Of a stretch of 64,000 bases of DNA, positions 45,649 to 58,583 are shown piece after piece. The stretch lies in assembly GCA_947650365.1 (NCBI GenBank), contig OX393555.1, positions 80,853,995-80,917,994 of the forward strand, in the 5' to 3' direction. The position numbers and the translations under genes are program-made. The notes beneath the pieces were generated by a model that had not been told where the DNA came from, made no database searches, and saw only the letters and a list, made by a program, of their open reading frames with translations. The stretch is from Chamaelirium japonicum. Lineage: Eukaryota; Streptophyta; Magnoliopsida; Liliales; Melanthiaceae. Position 1 is the stretch's first letter, and every line of letters starts with the position of its first letter.

Positions 45649-46170
45649 ATGAAGTAATAAAAGAAGATGAGGCACACTCGAATTTTTTACTTGAAAATTA
45701 ATTTATATTTTTTTGAAAAAAAATTTAAACCATTACAACTATTATGAGTTCATTCGATCGGATGGATGTCCACCAAAGAATCTCTCCCATGGATTAGGGT
45801 TTCTCATAGATTGCCTAAGCCCTAAGTAAGATTACCATATAAATAATAGATGACCTTTTTAAGGTGGGGCATGTTTGACGGCTCTCTCTTTCTCCTATCT
45901 CACAATATATTATCAGTACGAATAGGTTGAGGCCAGTAAACCAACACAAGAAAAAAGAAAGAGAAACGAAGACTGAAAATAGAGAAGAAGAGAGAATAAG
46001 AGAGAAGAGAATGAAGAGATAAACAAAGAAAGAAGAGAGAAGAAGTCCTGCTCCAATCCATTGGCCTTGGGTATAGGTATGAAGTAAGAAGAAATCTTAA
46101 TTCCAAAACTCCACTTCTCAATAGTATTATCTTAACGTTATTATGATTATCATTGTAAAGTCACTATAAT
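45649..46170 (+). repeat. Cassette type 7, second copy (full)
   Basis: Private AAAGAATCTCTCCCAT and GGTTGAGGCCAGTA as in type 7. TTGCCTAAGCCCTAAG in place of the clean palindrome; TATA changed to ATATAAATA. AT-only linker to 46,592. Confidence 0.9.
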
Positions 46171-46592
46171 TTTCTAAATTAAATTAATTATTTATTTAAT
46201 TATTAAATAATTTAATAGTTAAGTTTTTAATAAAATAATAAATTTATTTTATTATTTATTTATCTAGTTATTTAATTAAATTCATTATTTTATTTATTTA
46301 TTATGATTATATTATTAATTTAAGAAATTAGGAAACTATTTAATTTTTTTAAATTATTAAATAAAATAAATAATGATTTAATTCTATAATTATTTTATTA
46401 ATTTAAATAATCAAATATTTTTATAAAGAAATTAATATTTTTTAAAATAATCAAATAAATATTTATTTATTTTAATATTTAAAAAATAAATAAATTATTT
46501 AAATAATTTAATAATTTAATAATTTAGATATTTTAATAATTATTTAATTATTTAATTATTTAAATATTTAATTTATTTAATTAATTAAATAA

Positions 46593-47103
46593 TAGGAAGT
46601 AAAGTAGGAAGATAAGGCACAATTGAATTTTTTAATATAAAAATAATTTATATTTTTATTTAAAAAAATTTAATATATTACAACTATTATGAGATAGTTT
46701 GATCGGATGGTTGTTCATCGTTGGATCTCTCCCATGGATTAGGGTTTCCTATAGAATGCTTAGGCCCTAAGTAAGTTACCCTATAAATAATATATAACCC
46801 CTTTAGGGTGGGGCATATTTGATGGCTCTCTCTTTCTTCCATCTGACAACACGTTATCAGTATGAACATATCCAGCCCAACCGACCAGTCACTAGAAAAT
46901 GCAGAGAGAAACAAAAACAGAAGAGAGAGAAAAAGAGAGAAGAGAATAGAGAGATTAACAAAGAGAAAAGAGAGAACAAGTCTTGCTCCAGTCTATAGTA
47001 ATGGGTATAGATATGAAGTAAGAAAGAATCAAAATTCCAAAACTCCACTTCTCAATAGTATCATCTCAATGTTATTATGATTATTATAGTAATATTACTA
47101 TAA
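46593..47103 (+). repeat. Cassette type 8, second copy (full)
   Basis: GAGATAGTTTGATCGG, GTAAGTTACCC (one base shorter than the first copy, shared with the inverted copy), CTATAAATA, leader, GA tract, tail and TAATATTAC at 47,090-47,098. The shared deletion suggests the inverted block is closer to this block than to 29-35 kb. AT-only linker to 47,378. Confidence 0.9.
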
Positions 47104-47378
47104 TTTTTTAAATTAAATTAATTATTTACTTAATAATTAAATAATTTTATAATTTAAATAATTTATTAATTATTTTTTAGTAAAATAATTAATAAATTTT
47201 ATTATTTAATTATCTAGTTATTTAATTAAATTAATTATTTTGTTTATTTATTAATATTGTATTATTAAATAATTAAATTAGATAATTATTTATTATTTAA
47301 ATTATTAAATAAAGAAATAATAATTTAATTAATAAATAAATTATTTATCTTTTAAACTATTTAAATTAATTATATAAT

Positions 47379-47890
47379 AGAAAGTAAAGAAGGAAAATGA
47401 GGCACACTCGAATTTTTTGCTTTAAAAATTATTTACAATTTACGTTAAAAATAATTAAAACTTTACAACTGTTATGAGATCGTTCGATCGAATGACTGTC
47501 CATCGTCAGATTTCTCCCATGGACTAGGGTTTCCCATAGATTGCTCAAGCCCTAAGTAAACTTTCTCTATAAATAATATAAAACCCTTTTAGGGTGGGGC
47601 ATATTTTGCGGCTCTCTCTATCTCCCATCTTACAATACGTTATCTTCATGAACATATTGAGCCCAGTCGACTAGTCGCAAGTAATCAAAGAGAGAAACGA
47701 AAATAGAAGAGAGAGAAGAAGAAAGAAGAGAATGAAGAGATAAATAAAGAGAGATGAGAGAAGAATTCCTACTCCACTCTATTGGCTATGAGTATAACTA
47801 TAAAGTAAGAAGAAATATTAATTCCAAAACTCTACTTCTCAATAGTATCATCTCAACGTTATTATGATTATTATATTAATATTACTATAA
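47379..47890 (+). repeat. Cassette type 9, second copy (full)
   Basis: GAATGACTGTCCATCG, CTTTCTCTATA, CAAGTAATCAAAGAG, tail and TAATATTAC at 47,877-47,885. Offset from the first copy about 16.09 kb. AT-only linker to 48,612. Confidence 0.9.
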
Positions 47891-48612
47891 ATAAATTTTT
47901 AGTAAAATAAATAATTTATTTAATTATTAAATAATATATTTATTTTATTAAATATATTAATTTTTTTATTTATTAATATTATTTTATTAAATATTTAAAT
48001 TAGTTAACTATTTAATTATTTAAATTTTTAAACAAAAAAAAAATGATTTAATTATATAATTAATTTATTAATTCATTTTATTAGTTATTTTTTAATTTAA
48101 TATTTTATTTATTAAATAATGAAATAAATAAATAATTATTTAAATATTTAAAAACATTTTTAATAAATAAATATATTAAATAGATTATTTATTTAGATAA
48201 ATAAATTATTTAATTATTTAATAATTTCATAATCAAATAAATAATAATTTAAATAAATTATTATATATTGAAATAATTCAAAAATAATTTTATTAGATTA
48301 TTAAATTTTTATTAAAATAAATAATAAAAATAATTATTTAATTAAGTAATAAAATAAAACAATAATTTAATAACTATTTACTTATTACTTATAAAATTAT
48401 TTAATTATTTGAATATATAAATATTAAAAAAAAATTAAAATAAATTATTATTTTTTTAAATAATAATATTAATATTTATTTATTTAATATTGAAATAATA
48501 AATAAATTATTTAAAGAAATAAATTATTTAATTATATAGATAATTAAATCTTAATTTTATTTTTTAATTATTTAACTATTTAATTTATTACACTAATTAA
48601 ATTAATAAAATA

Positions 48613-49119
48613 ATAGAAATTAAAGAAGGAAGATTAGCCATACCTAAATTTTTTGCTTTAAAAATAATTTTTATTTTTCTTTAAAAAAAATTAAAACATT
48701 ACAACTGTTATGAGATCATTCGATCAGTTGGCTGTCCACCGTCAAATCTCTCCCATGGATTAGGATTTTTCATAGATTGCTTACGCCCTAAGTAAACTTA
48801 TCCTATAAATAATATACGACCCCTTTTGGGTTGGAAACATTTAATGACTCTCTGTTTCCCCTATGTCACAATAAATTATTACTATGAACATGTCGAGCCC
48901 AACCAACTAGTCGTAAAAAAATGGAGAAAGAAATAAATACAAAACAGAGAGAAGAAGAAAGAAGAGAACGAAGAGATAAACGAAGAAAGAAGAAGTTATT
49001 CTCTAGTCCATTCGCCATAGGTATAGGTGTAAAGTAAGAAGGAATCTAAATTATAAAACTCCACTTCTCAATAGTATCATCTCAATATTATTATGATTAT
49101 AATAGTAATATTAATGTAA
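48613..49119 (+). repeat. Cassette type 10, second copy (full)
   Basis: Head with AGATTAGCCATACC, CTATAAATA, TTTTGGGTTGGAAACATT, leader, GA tract, tail with TAATATTAATG. More diverged than the other type 10 copies. AT-only linker to 49,833. Confidence 0.85.
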
Positions 49120-49833
49120 TTTTTTTAATATATTTATTTATTTTTTTCATTATTTAATAATTGAAATAATTTAATAATTTAAATAATTTAATAATTAAGT
49201 TTTAGTAATATAATTAATTTATTTAATTATTAAGATATTTAGTTATTTAATTAAATTTAATATTTTATTTATTTATTATTATTATATTATTAAATAATTA
49301 AATTTGGTAACTATTTAATTATTGAAATTTCAATAAAAAAATTATGATTTAATTATATACTTAATTTATAAATTTATTTTATTAGTTATTTCTAAAAAAT
49401 ATTATTTTATTTTTAAATAATGAAATAACTATTTATTTAATTAAATATTAAAAAACTTATTTAGGGAGGAAATATATTAAATAGATTATTTACTTAAACA
49501 ATTAAATAATTTAATTATTATATAATTTCATAGTTAAATAAAAAATAATTAAAATAAATTATTATTTAATAAAATAATTAAAGAAATTTTTTATTATATT
49601 TTGATATATTCATGAAAATAAATAAAAAAATTAATTATTTATTTAAATAATTAAATAAAGCAAAAATTCAATAACTATTTACTTATTATTTATTTAAATA
49701 GTTAATTATTTGAATATATAAATAATAAAATATTTTTGAAATATCTTAGTATTTTAATAAATAATTTAATAAAGATTTATTTATTTTTATATTTAAATCA
49801 TAAATAAATTATTTAAATAATTTAATTATATTA

Positions 49834-49923
49834 TGTAAAGTAAGAAGGAATCTATATTCCAAAACTCCACTTCTCAATAGAATCATCTCAATGTTATTCT
49901 GATTATTATAGTAATATTACTTA
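49834..49923 (+). repeat. Cassette type 11: tail-only remnant, second plus copy
   Basis: GTAAAGTAAGAAGGAATC then CTATATTC, TTATTCTGATTA and TAATATTAC (49,912-49,920): the same truncated piece as 33,349 and 38,021. AT-only linker to 50,430. Confidence 0.85.
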
Positions 49924-50430
49924 ATTTTTTTTAATTATTATATAATTTAATAATTTAAGTTTTAGTAAAATAATTAATTTATTTAATTATTTAATTATCA
50001 AGTTATTTTTTAAAATTTATTATTTTATTTATTTATTATTATTATATTATTTTATAATTCAATTAGTTAACTATTTAATTATTTAAATTATTAAATACAA
50101 AAATACTGATTTAATTATATAATTAATTTATTAATTCATTTTATTAGTTATTTCTTTAATTTTTACTTTATTTTTCATTTATTAAATAATTAGTTATTCA
50201 TCTAAATATTTAAAATCTTATTTAGAGAAGAAATATATTAAATTGATTATTTACATAATAAATAAATAATATAATTATGAGAAGATTTCATAATTAAATA
50301 ATTTATTATTTCCAAAACAAATAAATTATTTAAATATTTTAGTTATTTAATTATATATATAATTACATATTTATTTTGTTATTTCATTATTTAATTATTT
50401 TTTTATTAATCTAATTAAATTAATTAAATA

Positions 50431-50772
50431 ATAGGAAGTAAAGAAGGAAAATGAGGTACACTTGAATATTTTGCTTTAAAAATAATTTATATTTTTCTTT
50501 AAAATAATTTAAAATATTATAACTGTTATAAGATCGTTCGATCGGATATGTGTCCACCATCGAATCTCTCTCAAGGATTAGGATTTCTTATAGATTGCTT
50601 AGTCTCTAAGTAAGTTTACCCTATAAATAATATACGAGCTTTTCAGAGTCATACAGTAGTACATTTGCCATGGGTATAGTTGTGAACTAAGCAGGAATCT
50701 AAATTCCAAAACTTCACTTCTGAATAGTATCATCTTAATATTATTATGATTAATATAGTAATATTACTATAA
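50431..50772 (+). repeat. Cassette type 12, second copy, internal deletion
   Basis: Head, TTGCTTAGTCTCTAAG and the TATA box are present, but leader and GA tract are missing: CAGAGT is joined directly to CATACAGTAGTACATTTG of the tail (junction near 50,648). Compared with 34,215 about 150-190 bases are lost. TAATATTAC is intact at 50,759-50,767. AT-only linker to 51,543. Confidence 0.85.
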
Positions 50773-51543
50773 TTTTTTTAATTAAATTAATTATTTATTT
50801 AATTATTAAATAAGTTAAATAGTTTAATAATTAAGATTTTAGTAAAATAATTAATTTATTTATTTAATAAATTATCTAGTTATTTATATAAATTTATTAT
50901 TTTATTTATTTATTATTATTATATTATTAGATAATTAAATTAGGTAACTATTTAATTATTTAAATTATTAAATTAAAAAATAATAATTTAATTATATAAT
51001 TAATTTATTAATATATTTTCTTAGTTTTTTATTTAATTGTTATTTTATTTTTAAATAATTGAATATTTAATCAATTATTGAAATATTTAAACACTTATTT
51101 AGTGAAAAAATATATTAAATTTATTATTTACTTAAACTAATAAATAATTTAATTATTAAAAGATTTTATAGTTAAATAAATAATAATTTAAATAAAGTAT
51201 TATATAATTAAATAATTATAAAATTATATTATTAAATTAGAAAATAATAAATAAAATAAATAAAAAATTAATTATTTAATTAAGTAATAAAATAATATAA
51301 TAATTTAATAACATTTACTTATTATTTAAATAATTAGTGAATTATTTGAATATATAAATAATAATATATTTTTTAAATAACTTAATATCTTTATAAATAA
51401 TTAAATAAATATTTATTTATTTTAATATCTAAATAATAAATATATTATTTAATTAATTTAATTATATAAATAATTTAATATTTATTTATTCCTTTAGTTA
51501 TTTAATTATTTAATTTATAAAACTAATTAAATTAATTAAATAA

Positions 51544-52033
51544 TAGGAAGTAAAGAAGTAAGATGAGGCGCACTTGAATTTTTTGCTTTAAACATAATTT
51601 ATATTTGTCTTTAAAATATTTTAAAATATTATAACTTTTATGAGATCGTTCGATTGGATAGCTGTCTACCGTCGGATCTCTACCATTGATTAGGGTTACC
51701 TAAAGATTGCTTAGGCCCTAAGTAAGCTTACTTTATAAATAATATATACCCCCTTTAAGGTGGGACACGTTTGACGGCTCTCTCTTTCTCCCATCTCATA
51801 ACACGTTATCAGCACGAACATATCGAGCCCAACCGACCAGTCGCAAGAAAACAGAAAGAGAAACAAAGACAGAAGAGAGAAGAGAACGGAGCGATAAACG
51901 AAGAGAGAATAAAGAAGAAGTCTTGATCTAGTCCATTGGCTATGTGTATCGGATGAAGTAAGAAGGTATCTAAATTCCAAAACTCCACTTTTCAATAATA
52001 TCATCTTAATATTATTATGATTATCATAGTAAT
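51544..52033 (+). repeat. Cassette type 1 (full head to tail)
   Basis: Full head (GATGAGGCGCACTTG), GATAGCTGTCTACCGTCGG, TATA position TTATAAATA, leader, GA tract and tail. The tail breaks off at CATAGTAATTTATC without the TAATATTAC palindrome and joins linker sequence from further downstream, so a few hundred bases of linker are deleted. No other copy of this type is in the window. AT-only linker to 52,570. Confidence 0.85.
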
Positions 52034-52570
52034 TTATCTAGTTATTTTATTAAATTTATTATTTTATTTGATTTATTATTATTATATTATTAAATAACAA
52101 TTAAATTATATAATGAATTTATTAATTTATTTTATTAGTTAATTCTTTAATTATATTTTATTTTTAAATAATTAAATAAATAGTTAATTATTTAAATATA
52201 TAAAAACCTATTTAGTAAAGAAATATATTAAATATATTATTTACCTAAATAAATTAAATAGTTTAATTATTAAATAACTTACTAGTTAAAAAAATTATAA
52301 TTTTAAAAAATATTATATAATTAAATAGTTAAAAAAATATATTATTAAATTATAAAATATTAAATAAAATAAATAAAAAATTTAATTATTTAATTATATA
52401 ATATAATAAAATATTAATTTAAAAATAATTTACTTATTATTTAAATAATAAGTTTATTATTTGAATATATAAAAAATAAAATATTTTTTAAATAAATGAA
52501 TATTTATTTAAATAATTAAATAAATAATTATTTATTTTTATATTTAAATAATAAATTATTTTAATTTTTA

Positions 52571-52886
52571 TATTGCTTAGGACCTAAGTAAATTTACTAT
52601 ATAAATAATATACGACTTCTTTAGGGTGGAGCACGTTTGACAGCTCTTTTTTTTTCCCATCACACAACATGTTATCAGTACGAGCATATCGAGCCCAACC
52701 GACCAGTCACAAGAAAACAAAAAGTAAAACGAAGATAGAAGACAGAAAAGAAGAGAAAAGAAGTCATATTCTAGTCCATTAGCCACGGGTATAGGTGTGA
52801 AGTAAGAAGGAATCTAAATTCCAAAACTCCACTTCTCAATAGTTTCATCTCAACGTTATTATTATTATCATAGTAATATTACTATA
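52571..52886 (+). repeat. Cassette type 2, second copy, head missing
   Basis: Starts inside the palindrome (TATTGCTTAGGACCTAAG) with no head. CTATATAAATAAT, GACAGCTCT and CATCACACAAC as at 24,856; ends in TAATATTAC (52,874-52,882). The AT-only linker beyond it aligns with that after 25,165. Confidence 0.85.
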
Positions 52887-53639
52887 TTTTTTCTTAATTA
52901 AATTAATTATTTATTTAATTATTAAATAAATTAAATAATTTAATAATTAAAAAATTTTAATAATTAATTTTTTAGTAAACTAAATAATTTATTTAATTAT
53001 CTAGTTATTTAAATTAATTTATTAATTTATTAATTTATTATTATTATATTATTAAATAGTTAAATTAGGTGATTATTTAATTTTAGAAATTATTAAATTA
53101 AAAAAAATTAATTTATTTTGTTAGTTATTTTTTTAAATATTTTTTTTATTAACTGAATAATTATTAATTATTTAAATACATAAAAAGTTATTAAGTGATG
53201 AAATATATTTAATAAATTATTTAATTATATAAATAAATAATTTATTTATTTAATAATTTTATAGTTAAATAAATAATAATTTAAATATATTATTATATGA
53301 TTAAATAATTAAAAAATTATTTTTTCAAATAATAAAATATTAAACAAAATAAATTAAAAAATTAAATATTTTATAAAAAAAAAAATTAAAATAATAATTT
53401 AATTATTATTTACCTTTAATTGAAATAATAAGTTCATTATTTGAATATATAAATAATAAAATATTTTTTTAAAAAAATTCTTATTTTTTATATAATCAAA
53501 TAAATATTTATCTAATTCAGTATTTAAATTTTAAATAAATTATTTAAATAATTTAATTATTTAATTATACAAATAATTAAAATTATTAATTAGTTAAAAT
53601 TATTTAAATTTAATTTATTAAAAGAAAAAATAATAATTT

Positions 53640-54127
53640 AATTTTTTAATTTTATTAAATGAATTAAAATTATTAATTAAAAAAATAAATTAATTATAAT
53701 TTATGGAATAATAATTCCAATAATTATTTAATTAGTTTATAAAATATCTTAATAATTTCATTATTTTTTTATGTAATTAATATTTTTTAATAAAATAATT
53801 CACTTATATAATTATATAATATTTCAACTAAATATTTTAAGTATTTTTTTATTTACATATTTACGTAATATATTAAACTATAAATTATATTAATTAATAA
53901 CACTTTAAAACAATAAAATAATATTTAAATAATTATATATTTTTTTAATTTAATATTTATCTGTATAAGAAATATTTTAATTAATTATTTTAATATAATT
54001 ATTTTTTTATTTAATTATTTATTTGTATAATTAAATAATTAATTGAAAAAATAATAATAATTTGAATTATATATTGTTTTAATTATCTAATTATTTAACT
54101 ATTTAATATATTAAATTAATTAAATAA
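53640..54127. repeat. AT-only linker, transition to the type 13 subfamily
   Basis: Contains the landmark AACTATAAATTATATT near 53,877, related to AAAGTATAAATTATAT found in all type 13 linkers (about 55,382, 57,462, 60,282, 62,588). So the change of subfamily lies just upstream, inside linker. Confidence 0.6.
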
Positions 54128-54260
54128 TAGGAAGTAAAGTAGAAAGATGAGGCACACCCTAATTTTTTGATTCAAAAATAAATTACCTTTTTAAAAAAAA
54201 AAATTAAAACATTATAAATGTTATGAGATCGTTTGATTGGATGGCTGTATACTGTCGGAT
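54128..54260 (+). repeat. Head-only cassette remnant
   Basis: GGAAGTAAAGTAGAAAGATG, GGCACACCCTAATTTTTTG, then GATTGGATGGCTGTATACTG; cut at TCGGAT, immediately before where the telo-box and TATA box would be, and followed by linker. Confidence 0.8.
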
Positions 54261-56073
54261 AATTAAAATTATAATTAATTATTTATTTTTGAAAATTAAT
54301 TAAAATTATTAATTTATTCAAATTATTTAATTATATAGATAAACAAAATTATACAGATAATTAAATTAATTATTTAAATTATTATTATTTTTTAAATTAA
54401 TTTAATTAATTTATTAAATAATAATCTATTATTTTATTATTTTAGTTTTAGTAAATAATCTATTTAATATATTTCTTTACTAAAAAAGTTTTTAAATATT
54501 TAAATAATTTACTAATTATTTATTTATATAAAAAAATTATTTTAATAAATAATTCTTTATATAATTTTCTAAATAATAAAATTCTAATTTTATAATTATT
54601 TAAAAAAATATTTATTAAAAAATTTATTTAAATGATAATATTAAAATTTTATTACATAATAATTTATTTATATAATTATTCATTAAATTATTTTATTATT
54701 TCAAAAAATTATAATTTATTTAAATTATTTATTATTTAACAATGAAATTATTTAATAATTAATTATTTTTTTGTTTAAGTAAATAATCATTTTAATATAT
54801 TTTTTTACTAAATAATCTAAAAATTTTATTACATAAAAATTTGGTGATGTAATTATTAATTAAATTATTTTATTATTTAAAAAAAGTATGAATTAATATA
54901 ATTTATTTCTTAAAATATTACTTAAATATTTAAAAAATAAAATACTTAAACTTATTTTGTTAAAATATTATATTATTATATAATGAAATTATTTTATTAG
55001 AATATAAATATAATATTAAGAAATAATTAAATTATTTAGATATTTCATAAAATAATTAAATAATTATTTGAATCATTATTCCATAAATTATAATTAATTC
55101 AATATTTTTATTATTTACTTTTTGAATAATTCAATAATGATTATTGAATTATTTCAATATTAAATTATTCAATAAGTGAATAATAAAAATATTGGATTAA
55201 TTATAACTTATGGAATAATGATTTCAATATTTATTTAATTGTTTTATAAAATATCTAGATAATTTCATTATTTATTTATTTAATTAATATTTTTTAATAA
55301 ATTATTCAATTATATAATTAGATCATATTTTAATCAAATAAATTAAAATATTGATTATTGAAATATTAATGTTATAATTTAAAGTATAAATTATATTAAT
55401 TAATAATTTTTTCAAATAAAAAAATAATTTAATCAATAATTATATGACTAAATTATTATGTTATAAAATTATAAGATTATTATTTGAATAAATTATTAAA
55501 TAATTATTTATTTATATAACTAAAATATTAGAGTTTAATTATTTAGATTATTAAATAAAGAAATATATAACTAATAATTTTTTTTAATAATTAAATAATG
55601 AGTCAATTATTGAAATATTTAAAAACTTCATTAGTGAAGAAATATATCAAATAGATTATTTACTTAAAAAAATAAATATTTTCATTATTAAATAATTTTA
55701 TAGTTAAATAAAGAATAATTTAAATAAAATATTGTATAATTAAATAAATATTAAACTTTATTAAATTATTAGATATTAATTGAAATAACTAAAAAATTAA
55801 TTAATTCATTAAGTAATAAAAAAAACAATAATTTAATAACTATTTACTTATTTTTTCAATAATTAGTTAATTATTTGAATATATGAATAATAAAATATTT
55901 TTTTAAATAGCTTAATATTTTTTTTAATAATCAAAGAAATATTTATTGATTCTATTATTTCAATAAGAAATAATTAGTTTAATAATTTAATTTTATAGAT
56001 AATTATTTATTTCTTTAATTATTTTTTTAATTTAACTATTTAATTTATTAAACTAATAAAATTAATTTAATAA
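54261..56073. repeat. Long AT-only stretch with a ~510-bp inverted repeat
   Basis: About 1.8 kb of nearly pure A+T. Its notable structure is an imperfect palindrome: an arm at about 54,892-55,138 and its reverse complement at about 55,140-55,405, tight at the centre (GAATAATTCAATAAT against ATTATTGAATTATT). No gene signal. Confidence 0.7.
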
Positions 56074-56554
56074 TAGGAAGTAAAGAAGGAAGATGAGGCT
56101 TTAAAAAATTTTATATTTTTCTTTAAAAAAATTTAAAACATTACAACTGTTATGAGATCGTTCGATCAGATAGTCCACCGTCGGATCTCTCTTATAGACT
56201 AGGTTTTTCCATATTATACTTAGGCCCTAAGTATGCTTACCCTATAAATAATATACGACCCTTTTCGGATGGGGAACGTTTAACGTCTCACTCTTTCTCC
56301 CATCTCACAATATGTTATCAACATGAACATATCGAGCCCAGCTGACCCGTCGCAAGAAAACGAAGAGAGAAACGAAGAAAGAAAAGAGAGAAAAAGAGAG
56401 ATGAGAATAGAAAAATAAACGAAGAGAGAAGAATTCCTCCTCCAGTCCATAGGCCACGGCTATAGGTTTGAAGTAAGAAGTAATTTAAATGATTACTCCA
56501 CATTTCAATAGTATCATATATACGTTATTATGATTATCATTTTAAAGTTTCTAT
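56074..56554 (+). repeat. Cassette type 13, copy a
   Basis: Divergent subfamily: the head lacks the CACACCCGAATTTTTTGC segment, and TATTATACTTAGGCCCTAAG replaces the usual GATTGCTTAGGCC. CTATAAATA present, leader, GA tract, degenerate tail (TTAAATGATTACTCC) ending TTTAAAGTTTCTATAA with no TAATATTAC. AT-only linker to 58,102. Confidence 0.85.
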
Positions 56555-58102
56555 AATTTTTTAATAATAGTAATCATTTATTTAATTATAAAATAATTTA
56601 AATAGTTTAATAATTAACTTTTTATAAAAATAATTATTTTATTTAATTATTTATTTATCTAGTTATTTATTAAAATTTATTATTTTATTTATTTATTCAT
56701 TATTATATTATTAACTAATCAAATTATGTAACTATTTAATAGTTAAAGATATTAAATAAAGAAATAATGATTTAATTATATAATTTATTTATTTTATTAG
56801 TTATTTCTTTCATTATTATTATTTTTTAAATTAATTTAATTAATTCATTAAATAATAAATTATTAAAATAATAAACTAAATAATTAATAAATTATTTTAT
56901 TATTCAATAAATAATTAATAAAATAATTTTTATAATTTTTATTTAATTGTTTTATAAAATAATTTATGAATTTAATTATTTATTTCATAAAGTAATATAA
57001 TAATATAATAATATAATAACCAATTACTTATTATTTTAGAAAATTATATTATTTTAGAAATTTATATTATTTAAAAAAATATTTTATTATTTATATGTTT
57101 AAATAATTAATTAATTATTTAAATAATAAATAAATAGTTATAAAATTAATTTTTTTATGTATTTATTTAATTTTTGATTATTTAAGAAAATAATTTGTTA
57201 ATTATTTCATTACTTAAGAATTTATTTAAATTATTATTTATTTGATAATGGAATTATTTAATAATTAAATAATTTTTTTGTTTAAGTAAATAATCTATTT
57301 AATATATTTCTTTACTAAATAAGTTTTTAAATATCTAAATAATTGACTAATTATTTAAAAAATTTATTATTTAAATAATTCTTTATATACTTATCTAAAT
57401 AATGAAATTTTAATTTTATAATTTAATTATTTTATGATTTAAATATTTACGTAATAATTTAAAGTATAAATTATATCAATTTAAAATATTTTTAAATAAA
57501 AAAATAATTTAATCAATAATTACATAACTAAATTATTATGTAAAAAAATTATTAGATTATAATTTTAAAAAAAATTTAAATATTTATTTATTTATAATAA
57601 TAAATATTAGAATTTATTTATATAGATAATGAATTAAAGAATTATTAAATAATAAATTTTTTAAATAATGAAATAATTAGTCAATTATTGAAATATTTAA
57701 AAACTTAATTAGAGAAGAAATATATCAAATAGATTATTTACTTAAAAAAATAAATATTGTTATTATCAAATAATTTTATAGATAAATAAATAATAATATT
57801 AAAAAATAATTGTATAATGAAATAAATATAAAATTTTATTAAATTAGGATATATTAATTAAAATAACTAAAAAATAATAATTATTTATTTTAATAATAAA
57901 ATAAAAAAATAATTTAATAATTAAATAATTTAATAATTTTTTTTAATAATCAAATAAATATTGATTGATTTTAATATTTCAATAATAAATAATTAGTTTA
58001 CATAATTTAATTATAAAGATAAATAAATATTTCTTTAATTATTTAATTATTAAATTTTTTTAACTATTGAATTTATTAAACTAATTAAATTAATAAAATA
58101 AT

Positions 58103-58583
58103 AGGAAGTAAAGAAGGAAGATGAGGCACACCCGAATTTTTTACTTTAAAAAAATTTAAAACATTATAACTGTTATGAGATCGTTCGATCGGATGACTGT
58201 CCACTATCGGATCTCCCCTATAGATTAGGGTTTCCCTTATTGTACTTAGGCTCTAACTAAGATTACCCTATAAATAATATACTACTCCTTTAAGGTGGGG
58301 CATGTTTGACGGCTCTCACTTTCTACCATCTCATAATATATTATCAACACGAACATATCGAGCCCAACCGACCCGTTGCAAGAAAACGGAGAGAGAATTA
58401 AAGACAGAAGAGAGAGAAGAAGAGAGATTAGAACAGAGAAATAAACGAATAAAAAAGAAGTCTTACTCCAGTCCATTGGCCATGGGTATAGGTTTGAACT
58501 AAGAAATAATCCAAATTCCAAAACTACATTTCTCAATAGTATCATCTTAACGTTGTTATGATTATATTGTAATATTTTTATAA
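58103..58583 (+). repeat. Cassette type 13, copy b
   Basis: Full head, shortened poly-A segment, TTATTGTACTTAGGCTCTAAC, CTATAAATA, leader with CGACCCGTTGCAAG, GA tract and tail with ATGGGTATAGGTTTGAAC. Starts 2,029 bases after copy a. AT-only linker to 59,493. The two opposing frames here are tract shadows. Confidence 0.85.
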
